Positions 1 to 5,104 of a stretch of 5,104 nt of DNA are shown one piece after another. The translations under genes were made by a program, and so were the position numbers. The stretch's first letter is position 1; every line of letters starts with the position of its first letter. The notes beneath the pieces were generated by a model that saw only the letters and a program-made list of their open reading frames with translations, did not search any database and was not told where the DNA came from. The DNA is from Bacteroidota bacterium (GTDB lineage: Bacteria > Bacteroidota > Bacteroidia > NORP154): the NCBI GenBank assembly GCA_002401055.1, contig NVRZ01000007.1:1-5104 (forward strand), written 5' to 3'.

Positions 1-1
1 A

Positions 2-862
2 TTTATAAGTTTCTTCTTTACTCAGATAACGGACCTATTTACTTGGGGATATGTCTTTGCCGAAGTGAGGGAATACATTGAATACAATCTCGCCAATTCT
101 GTAACATACTTTAATGCCCCTTGGTATAATTACATCCTAATGGTTGCGGGGTTCCTAGTTCCTCCAATAAGCTTTTTCCTCATCTTCGGATTCTTCCAGG
201 ACTGGAAAAAGCACCTGGTGATAATAATACCGGTGCTGCTTTTCTTTGTTTTTCACAGCTGGCACCCCAACAAGCAGGAGAGGTTTATCCTTCCAGTACT
301 CCCCTTCATTATCATACTGGGCACAATTGGATGGCAAAGATTTCTGGACAACTCAGAATTCTGGAAAAAGAGACAAGGTTTATACAAATCCCTCTGGGTA
401 TTCTTTTGGACGGTAAATCTGGCTCTTGGCATAATATTTACTTTTAGTTATCATAAAAAAGCCCGTATCCAGAGCATGGAGTTCCTGGGCCAGCAGCCTG
501 ATTATGTGAATGTTATTGTGGAGAGCACACATACAGATAAGGCTATACTATTGCCAAGATTCTACAGCAAGAGCTGGAAAAGTGAGGTCGTTCTCGATCA
601 AGCGGTGTCTTATGAAACTATAAGTGAATTTATGAAATCACGACATCCTGATAGCAGGCCCAATTATTTAATTGCTTTAGAGAACAAGAACATAGCAGAG
701 CGCATTGCCAAGTTTGAGAGTAATATCTGTGAACTAGAGAGAGTAGCCTACTTTGAACCTGGCATATATGATTCCTTTATTCATTGGTTGAATCCGGTTA
801 ACCGCAATGAGACTTGTACGGTTTACAAATTGAAATATCCATCTAATGCAAAGTCGCTCTAG
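2..862 (+). CDS. Alg9/PIG-B-like (GT22) mannosyltransferase, 3' part
   Basis: This is the C-terminal part of a multi-pass membrane glycosyltransferase. The frame is open to the left edge, and a GTG at 65 is an internal Val rather than the start. Visible in order: a D-L-F-T-W-G segment near 32-49, then E-Y-N and A-P-W-Y-N-Y (to about 133), resembling the conserved loop of GT22 enzymes. About four hydrophobic helices follow (roughly 125-200, 212-255, 280-330, 388-452), then a soluble tail of about 130 residues. The strongest marker is N-K-Q-E-R-F-I-L-P-V-L-P-F (269-307), which matches the H-K-E-x-R-F signature after the last-but-one helix of Alg9, Alg12 and PIG-B. Known members use a lipid-linked mannose donor on the far side of the membrane; the substrate here is unknown. 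It could instead be a PMT/ArnT-like GT-C enzyme, but the ERF motif favours GT22. No terminator follows the TAG. Confidence 0.75.
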   Translation, partial: FISFFFTQITDLFTWGYVFAEVREYIEYNLANSVTYFNAPWYNYILMVAGFLVPPISFFLIFGFFQDWKKHLVIIIPVLLFFVFHSWHPNKQERFILPVLPFIIILGTIGWQRFLDNSEFWKKRQGLYKSLWVFFWTVNLALGIIFTFSYHKKARIQSMEFLGQQPDYVNVIVESTHTDKAILLPRFYSKSWKSEVVLDQAVSYETISEFMKSRHPDSRPNYLIALENKNIAERIAKFESNICELERVAYFEPGIYDSFIHWLNPVNRNETCTVYKLKYPSNAKSL

Positions 863-965
863 ACAAATAATTCTCGTATTGCTTTGCAGCCTGCTCTTGA
901 GTCTTCAAACAGCCGCACACCCAATAAGTATAATGACCTACATCATTAGCGCGTCCGATTTTTAG
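846..965 (+). CDS. 39-codon signal-peptide-like ORF, possible gene remnant
   Basis: This frame starts with ATG 17 bp inside the end of the glycosyltransferase gene and ends at TAG 963-965. The predicted peptide has a basic N-terminus (M-Q-S-R-S-R-Q), a strongly hydrophobic core (I-I-L-V-L-L-C-S-L-L-L-S-L), a plausible signal peptidase I site (Q-T-A-A before H-P) and only 15 further residues. That order is exactly a Sec signal peptide. The usual continuation of an exported protein is missing. The frame stays open after the stop to TGA at 1026-1028, but that stretch shows no recognisable domain. It may be a tiny secreted peptide, the surviving 5' end of a gene lost at this junction, or chance. 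No Shine-Dalgarno sequence is present, which is normal for this phylum. Confidence 0.3.
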   Translation: MQSRSRQIILVLLCSLLLSLQTAAHPISIMTYIISASDF

Positions 966-993
966 GCAATAGCACTCCGTTATTTATTGAAAT

Positions 994-1380
994 TTAAGAC
1001 TTCAGTAAATCCTTTCTGGCATAGGTGACAAAGATGGCAAAGGCCAATAATACAAATACAGGACCAGGGTTCTCTCCTCTCCCGACGTGTGTTACTATTG
1101 CACCAATCATCGTAAGTGCCAAACCTGCAGATGCAATCGGAACTACTTTCTTATACTTTTTCAATAGAAATGGAAGGTTTAATCCTATAACTCCCAATAT
1201 TTCCAGCGCCCCAATTATCATAATTTGCATCGGTGAAAAGTCGCCGGCCCATCCCATATTAGGATCAGACACCAATTCCTCATAAGGCATCATTGTTTTC
1301 ATTAATCCCGGCAGTAACATGCCTACGCTTAAAAGTCCTTGTATTACCCAGGTTACGATATTCATTGTTTTTGAGTTCAT
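994..1380 (-). CDS. DoxX-like small integral membrane protein
   Basis: This 128-residue protein has about four membrane helices at residues 7-29, 51-73, 78-98 and 104-121, with a basic C-terminus (A-R-K-D-L-L-K-S). Family markers are the first-helix G-L-L-S-V-G-M-L-L-P-G-L-M-K pattern, the loop containing M-P-Y-E-E-L, the second helix G-A-L-E-I-L-G-V-I-G-L with its buried Glu60, and T-H-V-G-R-G-E before the last helix. Length and helix count fit the DoxX-like (DoxX_2) family. DoxX-type proteins elsewhere (mycobacterial DoxX, Bacillus MhqP and CatD) are tied to thiol and quinone stress, but their chemistry is poorly defined. This protein has no cysteine, so any redox role would need a partner. 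It is the last gene of the MarR-CDGSH-DoxX unit, 34 bp after the CDGSH stop. Met6 is a possible alternative start. Confidence 0.8.
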   Translation of the reverse strand: MNSKTMNIVTWVIQGLLSVGMLLPGLMKTMMPYEELVSDPNMGWAGDFSPMQIMIIGALEILGVIGLNLPFLLKKYKKVVPIASAGLALTMIGAIVTHVGRGENPGPVFVLLAFAIFVTYARKDLLKS

Positions 1381-1414
1381 AATTTTTGGTTTTTATCGGT
1401 GATTAATAATTGAT

Positions 1415-1657
1415 TTATTCTGATGTATTGGCATGCGTTCCATCACAAAATGGAGACCCGCCAGTTTTTTTACACATGCACAATGCGACCTTCCCTCTTT
1501 CAGCCACAAAAATAACTGGGGTAAATTCGGTTCCCTTGTGGGATCCGTCGCAATAGGGTTGATTACTTGAATTACCACATGCACACCAGGCATAAGTTTT
1601 GCCTTGTTCTAATTCTAGTAACGCTGGAGAGTCTCCAGCTCTGTTTGGTTCACTCAT
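1415..1657 (-). CDS. Dual-CDGSH [2Fe-2S] cluster protein
   Basis: This small soluble 80-residue protein has two complete CDGSH iron-sulfur motifs. Motif 1 is C25-A-C27-G-N-S-S-N-Q-P-Y-C36-D-G-S-H40. Motif 2 is C60-M-C62-K-K-T-G-G-S-P-F-C71-D-G-T-H75. Each supplies the three Cys and one His ligands that bind one redox-active [2Fe-2S] cluster, so the single chain should hold two clusters, as in the CISD3 (MiNT) type. The lead-in G-K-T-Y-A-W is typical of the family. There is no membrane anchor or signal peptide, so it is cytoplasmic. Known roles of the family are electron or cluster transfer and redox sensing; the partner here is unknown. It lies 39 bp after the MarR gene and 34 bp before the DoxX gene, which suggests one transcript. 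The start is the only ATG close to the motifs and fits the usual length. Confidence 0.93.
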   Translation of the reverse strand: MSEPNRAGDSPALLELEQGKTYAWCACGNSSNQPYCDGSHKGTEFTPVIFVAERGKVALCMCKKTGGSPFCDGTHANTSE

Positions 1658-1696
1658 GATATTTAGTTTTGATTGATAATTAATTAATAGTTGTGA

Positions 1697-2146
1697 TTAG
1701 CCTCTTAGTTTATCCAATATCCGACTTAGCTCTTCAGCCTCATTATTGGTGAGGACATTTGCTTTATCGTGATGTGATTTAATCTTTGGCCCAATTTTGA
1801 TCAGTAATTTTTTTCCATTAGCCGTAATTCCAATATCCAGCTTCCTTCGGTTTTCCTCACAAACTCTTCTATTCACAAAGCCTTTATCTATCAACCTATC
1901 CAATAACCTGGTCAAATCAGGGCTCTTATCCAACATCACGCTCTTTACATCATCTGCCGTACAGTACTCCGGCGACCTACCCTTTAATATCCTCAACACA
2001 TTGTATTGCTGATGGGTAATACCAAAAGGCTTTAGAATTCCTTTTGTAGTACCTATGATCCAATTAGAAGTGAACATAACGTTCAAGTGCGCCTTTTGAA
2101 TAGGGCTGACAAATTTCTTCTGTTTTATTTCTTCGTCAATTCTCAT
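1697..2146 (-). CDS. MarR-family transcriptional regulator
   Basis: This 149-residue winged helix-turn-helix protein is of typical MarR length. An N-terminal dimerisation helix (about 13-38) leads to F-G-I-T-H-Q-Q-Y-N-V-L-R-I-L (41-54). The HTH follows, with a recognition segment near S-P-D-L-T-R-L-L-D-R-L-I-D-K-G-F-V (75-91). The wing carries N-R-R-V-C-E-E-N-R-R-K-L-D-I-G-I-T, corresponding to the usual D-R-R wing signature with Asn in place of Asp, and a C-terminal dimerisation helix closes the fold. MarR dimers usually repress their own operon and let go when a phenolic ligand binds or a cysteine is oxidised. Two cysteines, Cys62 and Cys96 (the latter in the wing), are present, but neither matches the N-terminal sensor cysteine of OhrR or YodB. 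It is the first gene of the unit and has a matching promoter and palindrome directly upstream. Confidence 0.93.
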   Translation of the reverse strand: MRIDEEIKQKKFVSPIQKAHLNVMFTSNWIIGTTKGILKPFGITHQQYNVLRILKGRSPEYCTADDVKSVMLDKSPDLTRLLDRLIDKGFVNRRVCEENRRKLDIGITANGKKLLIKIGPKIKSHHDKANVLTNNEAEELSRILDKLRG

Positions 2147-2165
2147 TTTAAAGCATCAACTTTTA

Positions 2166-2192
2166 TTGTTACAACAACTGTTGTTTAAACAA
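2166..2192. promoter_or_regulatory. 27-bp near-palindrome, candidate MarR operator
   Basis: The inverted repeat is centred on T2179. The inner arms are AACAAC (2173-2178) and GTTGTT (2180-2185), and the outer arms are TTGTT (2166-2170) and AACAA (2188-2192). Eleven of 13 arm positions pair; the two mismatches per side lie between inner and outer arms. It begins 20 bp upstream of the MarR start codon and its right edge overlaps the -7 box, so a bound dimer would block promoter use. Nested within it is the 12-bp palindrome TTGTTTAAACAA (2182-2193). That the MarR protein binds it is inferred from position and symmetry. Confidence 0.65.
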
Positions 2193-2220
2193 ATGTATAA
2201 TTATTATTTATTACTTCCAA
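2190..2220 (-). promoter_or_regulatory. Bacteroidota-type promoter of the MarR-CDGSH-DoxX unit
   Basis: On the minus strand, TTG (+ strand 2218-2220) is followed after exactly 20 bp by TACATTTG (+ strand 2190-2197). This is a perfect match to the Bacteroidota -7 consensus TAnnTTTG with its -33 TTG element. Transcription would start near 2184-2186, inside the candidate operator, leaving a leader of roughly 40 nt before the MarR ATG. Confidence 0.65.
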
Positions 2221-2248
2221 ATTATTTTAACGATTTTTAATGTGTACT

Positions 2249-2263
2249 TAAATTTTACGTTTT
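2249..2263 (+). promoter_or_regulatory. Weak candidate -7 region for the TPR gene
   Basis: Two overlapping seven-of-eight matches to TAnnTTTG occur here, TAAATTTT (2249-2256) and TACGTTTT (2256-2263), 20-34 bp before the TPR start codon. Neither has a TTG at the right upstream distance, only T runs in this very A/T-rich DNA. The position is sensible but the match is weak. Confidence 0.2.
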
Positions 2264-2282
2264 AAAAAGCAATAAGAATATT

Positions 2283-3785
2283 TTGAAGTATCTATTTTCA
2301 ATTGCCCTAAGTTTATGCATTGTAGTACTTCCCGCTTTGCCGAATAATGAGCTGGTAATTGATTCACTTGAAAGTTCTCTTCTACAGTCAAACGAGGACA
2401 GCAATAAAGTATCGATCCAATTCCAACTGTACTCATTTTACAAACGGTCCAATTTGGATAAAGCACTTGACAATGCAAACGAGTCGCTTCAGCTATCAAG
2501 AAAATTGAATTATAAGAAGGGGATTGCAAAAAGCCTTGGAAATATTGGAAGTATTAAATACAAGCAGGGTCTGTTTGCAGAAGCACTCTCTTACTACCAC
2601 CAATCCATTATTCTTAAAAGAGAACTCAAGGATAGCGTAGGAGTGGCATCATGCCTTAATAATATCGGAATAGTCAATTGGTATCAGGGTGAATACGAAA
2701 AATCCATTGACTATTATTTGCAAGCTTTAAGGATAAGAGAACAGAGCGACGATAAGCAAGGAGTGGCATCCACACTCGGAAATATTGGTATTGTTTACAA
2801 AACTCAAGGCTTAATTGACAAAGCTTTAGATTATAACATGAGCGCCTTAGAAATATTGGAGAAATTGGTAGCACGTCATCCCGAGAATGTAAAATACAAG
2901 AAAATATGGGCGACAACCATGAATACCATTGGTGGCCTTTACAAAAGATTGGATGATTATGAAACGGCAGAAGTGTTTCATAGAAAGGCCTTAGTGGTCT
3001 TTGAAGAGACAGAAAATAGAAGGGGTATTGCCGCTTGCCTGGTTAATATTGGTTCCGTATTCAGCGAGAACGGTGATTATGAAAAGGCACTGCACTATAT
3101 GTTACGATCTCTTCAATTAAAGGAAGAGCTGGGAAACAAAAGAGGAATTGCCATAAGCTTAAATAATATTGGAGAAATATACTCATACCTGGGGAAGTTT
3201 GATTTGGGCATCAATTTTATGCAACGAAGTCTGGATATATCGAGTGTACTTGGGATTCGACATCTAGCATCAGCTACTTGCGCTAACCTAGCCACCAACT
3301 ATGCCAAAATGAATAAGTATAAACCTGCTTCTAAATATTTACAACAGCATTTGGAATACAAGGACTCTCTATTCAATGAAAACAAGTCAAGAGAAATTGG
3401 AAAGCTAGAAGCCAAATTTGAATTCGATAAAGAAGAGTCGGATAGGAAACAATTGGAGATTAAAGAACTAAGATTGAAGAATGAAATAAAGGATAGAAGA
3501 GATAATCTTCAATATTCAGGAATATTGATCTTTATTGCATTGCTATTCATGGGTGTCTTTATGTTGGGGAGGTTCACTATCCCAATCCGATTAGCGGAAG
3601 GAATTGTATTCTTTTCCTTTTTACTGGTTTTTGAATTTACGCTTGTTCTTTTGGATCCGTATATAGAGCAATATAGTTCCGGTGCTCCGGCAATAAAACT
3701 GGTGTTTAACGCCTCACTGGCTGCTTTGATGTTTCCACTACACTCATTTTTCGAGCGCAAGTTAAAAGGTCGCATTACTAAATAG
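2283..3785 (+). CDS. Exported TPR protein with coiled coil and three-helix membrane tail
   Basis: This 500-residue protein starts at TTG. The in-frame stop at 2238-2240 leaves no ATG or GTG upstream, and TTG gives a good signal peptide (K-Y-L-F-S-I-A-L-S-L-C-I-V-V-L-P-A, residues 2-18). TPR repeats fill about 40-365 with a strict 40-residue spacing: G-I/V-A-x-x-L-x-N-I-G units begin at residues 80, 120, 160, 248 and 288, with diverged units near 208 and 328. An 8-residue insertion precedes the unit at 208 (A-R-H-P-E-N-V-K-Y), a form seen in kinesin-light-chain-like TPRs. A charged coiled coil (about 366-408) leads to hydrophobic helices at about 411-429, 437-457 and 469-489 and a basic end (E-R-K-L-K-G-R-I-T-K). 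Predicted topology is TPRs outside the inner membrane and the tail inside. Related Bacteroidota proteins often end in a histidine kinase or LuxR domain; none is present here. It is probably a protein-protein interaction or sensory scaffold; its partner is unknown. Confidence 0.85.
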   Translation: MKYLFSIALSLCIVVLPALPNNELVIDSLESSLLQSNEDSNKVSIQFQLYSFYKRSNLDKALDNANESLQLSRKLNYKKGIAKSLGNIGSIKYKQGLFAEALSYYHQSIILKRELKDSVGVASCLNNIGIVNWYQGEYEKSIDYYLQALRIREQSDDKQGVASTLGNIGIVYKTQGLIDKALDYNMSALEILEKLVARHPENVKYKKIWATTMNTIGGLYKRLDDYETAEVFHRKALVVFEETENRRGIAACLVNIGSVFSENGDYEKALHYMLRSLQLKEELGNKRGIAISLNNIGEIYSYLGKFDLGINFMQRSLDISSVLGIRHLASATCANLATNYAKMNKYKPASKYLQQHLEYKDSLFNENKSREIGKLEAKFEFDKEESDRKQLEIKELRLKNEIKDRRDNLQYSGILIFIALLFMGVFMLGRFTIPIRLAEGIVFFSFLLVFEFTLVLLDPYIEQYSSGAPAIKLVFNASLAALMFPLHSFFERKLKGRITK

Positions 3786-3789
3786 AAAA

Positions 3790-5104
3790 CTATTCTTTTA
3801 TCAGGGTTGTGCTGCTCACTCCTGTACTAGTATGTAACGTCACACTGTATAAACCAGAAGGATAACTTCTTAGGTTAAACGAGTAATTAGAAGACGAGCG
3901 ATTCGTGATCTTATTCAAGCGCATGATTTCCTGCCCCAGGGAGTTACAAACTGTTAAGTAGAGAATCTCATACCCTAACCCGAAAATATCCACATTAAAA
4001 TATCCACTTCCAGGATTGGGATATACTGAAAAACGTATTTTTTTACCTTTAGCTTTTTCATTCACAGATAATGGAGGTAATAAGCCTGTAGCTATGAGAT
4101 TTGAGTCTGAACTCAAACCCTGCAGAATAGGGAAAGATGTAATAAACCCCCGCATCCTTGTACTTTGCCCCTCTGTAAACATGTTCTGGCAAGAGTTATA
4201 GCTCATGTAATTTTCAATTTGATCTATTGAATCGATCAAATACGAACTGGCCCCACTTGTGTCGTTATCACAGGTGTTATCAGTTACATAGCAATACGAA
4301 TTGTCATATCGCGCCGGAGGTGTATCGCATACTTCATCACCGGTAGTATCACAAACACTGCCACAGGTTGCTGTTCCGCTTAAGAAAGTATGGTACAATC
4401 CAAATGTATGCCCCACTTCATGTGTTCCCGTTCGTCCATCTGCTGATGAAGTCCCTATTGTTCCCCACTGATTGCTCTTAACCACTATTCCCCAGGTTTC
4501 CCAGGGACCGCCATAAGTAAAGTTGGTGCCTGGGTACTGTGCATAACCAGATGCTCCTCCCTGAATACTTATAACTAGCCAGATATTGTAATACATGTGC
4601 GCGGGCCAATGGCTCATGAACTTAACGTTATTAAAATCCGAGTCAGTTGGTTCAGGGTGCGGCGTTGCAGAGGTATCAAAGCGAACGATGCCACTGGTAG
4701 GGTTTCCATTTGAATCAAGCTTTGCAAGTACAAATTTAAAACCTACTGCAGACGCAAATGGTTTGAAATATTCCCGTGTAACAGAAGTGTCGGTATTCAT
4801 CCGGTTAAAATCCTCATTTACAATTCGTAAACCATCCACAACCTGTGAATCGGAAATATCTCCGATTGTACCGTAATGTATTATGTGAACAACCGTAGGA
4901 AAGATGAGTGCATCGCCACTTTTGTTCATGTAAGTAGCATCTATATTCTCATAAACACGCAGCATGTCTTCTTCACCCGCTGTTCCAATGGGAACCATCT
5001 TCTCTGTCGTTGCGCAAGGATCAACCTGAGCCTTAGAATGGCTAAAAAAAAACAAAGCAAGCACCAAGCCTGAGCAATACAGCAAATATCCCTTTTGAAG
5101 CTTC
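3790..5104 (-). CDS. Secreted M43 (pappalysin-like) metalloprotease with T9SS sorting domain, 5' edge cut
   Basis: This is a zinc endopeptidase. Numbering from an in-frame TTG at 5085, the catalytic motif H222-E-V-G-H-T-F-G-L-Y-H232 is the metzincin HExxHxxGxxH: three zinc-binding His and catalytic Glu223. The Met-turn N-Y-M294-S-Y follows about 60 residues later, then F-T-E-G-Q-S-T-R-M, typical of M43. Cysteines at 241, 245, 253, 265, 272 and 299 could form disulfides. The last 80 residues (F-S-V-Y-P-N-P-G-S-G ... Y-P-S-G-L-Y-S-V-T-L, ending L-I-K-E) are a type A T9SS C-terminal sorting domain, so the enzyme should cross the outer membrane and be released or anchored. A signal peptide ends near S-H-S-K-A-Q. 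The frame stays open past 5085 to the edge (K-L-Q-K-G-Y-L-L-Y), so the true start is probably an ATG just outside and the TTG is internal. Family members digest extracellular proteins. Confidence 0.93.
   Translation of the reverse strand, partial: KLQKGYLLYCSGLVLALFFFSHSKAQVDPCATTEKMVPIGTAGEEDMLRVYENIDATYMNKSGDALIFPTVVHIIHYGTIGDISDSQVVDGLRIVNEDFNRMNTDTSVTREYFKPFASAVGFKFVLAKLDSNGNPTSGIVRFDTSATPHPEPTDSDFNNVKFMSHWPAHMYYNIWLVISIQGGASGYAQYPGTNFTYGGPWETWGIVVKSNQWGTIGTSSADGRTGTHEVGHTFGLYHTFLSGTATCGSVCDTTGDEVCDTPPARYDNSYCYVTDNTCDNDTSGASSYLIDSIDQIENYMSYNSCQNMFTEGQSTRMRGFITSFPILQGLSSDSNLIATGLLPPLSVNEKAKGKKIRFSVYPNPGSGYFNVDIFGLGYEILYLTVCNSLGQEIMRLNKITNRSSSNYSFNLRSYPSGLYSVTLHTSTGVSSTTLIKE

Noticed and set aside
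843..983. Minus-strand 46-codon open stretch downstream of the DoxX gene, with Y-W-V-C-G-C and a tail loosely like a SPOR domain (L-K-T-Q-E-Q-A-A).
   Set aside because: It has no ATG or TTG start before the interesting part and only an internal GTG, and it lies antisense to the signal-peptide-like frame. The resemblance is too weak to call a gene or remnant.
863..993. Possible bidirectional terminator between the glycosyltransferase and DoxX genes.
   Set aside because: No GC-rich stem with a T run was found; the best pairing (CAATA with TATTG near 967-989) is too short and A/T-rich.
1393..1593. 66-codon minus-strand frame overlapping the CDGSH gene.
   Set aside because: It is the CDGSH gene read one base out of frame. 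The true frame carries both cluster-binding motifs.
2248..2529. 93-codon minus-strand frame opposite the start of the TPR gene, and other antisense frames inside the TPR, protease and MarR genes.
   Set aside because: They lie opposite genes with clear domains, and their translations show no domain, signal peptide or composition typical of real proteins.
2520..3270. Repeated segments considered as a possible mobile or CRISPR-like repeat array.
   Set aside because: The 120-bp spacing coincides with 40-residue TPR protein repeats in one open frame, which fully explains it.
4217..4241. Perfect 8-bp inverted repeat (ATTTGATC / GATCAAAT) with a 9-base loop.
   Set aside because: It lies inside the conserved coding part of the protease between the catalytic motif and the Met-turn, has no T tract, and such repeats are expected by chance in a window this size.

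Overview
The window looks like chromosomal DNA of a free-living member of the Bacteroidota, probably a Cytophagales- or Flavobacteriales-type bacterium. Four things support this: a secreted metalloprotease ending in a type IX secretion (T9SS) sorting domain; a perfect Bacteroidota-type promoter (TTG, 20 bp, TACATTTG); A/T-rich starts without Shine-Dalgarno sequences; and a signal-peptide/TPR/coiled-coil/membrane protein of a design common in that phylum. No rRNA, tRNA, CRISPR array, insertion sequence or phage gene is visible.

Layout from left to right. (1) At 2-862 (+) is the 3' part of a membrane glycosyltransferase resembling the Alg9/PIG-B (GT22) mannosyltransferases; its 5' end lies outside the window. 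(2) A 39-codon reading frame at 846-965 (+) overlaps its end. It looks like a signal peptide followed almost at once by a stop, so it is either a tiny exported peptide or the stump of a lost gene. (3) At 994-2146 (-) is a compact three-gene unit, transcribed right to left: MarR-type regulator, dual-CDGSH [2Fe-2S] protein, DoxX-like membrane protein. (4) The 136-bp divergent intergenic region holds the promoter of that unit and a 27-bp near-palindrome placed as a MarR operator would be. (5) At 2283-3785 (+) is a 500-residue exported TPR protein with a coiled coil and a three-helix membrane tail. (6) At 3790-5104 (-) is a secreted M43 (pappalysin/cytophagalysin-like) metalloprotease with a T9SS tail. 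Its start codon is probably a few bases beyond the window edge. Genes 5 and 6 converge with only four bases between their stop codons.

How the genes may work together: the only clear functional unit is MarR-CDGSH-DoxX. It reads as a self-regulated redox or electrophile stress cassette: a ligand- or redox-sensing repressor, a small soluble iron-sulfur protein and a small membrane protein of a family linked elsewhere to thiol and quinone stress. This is inference from families and context. The TPR protein, the protease and the glycosyltransferase show no clear link to the cassette or to each other.
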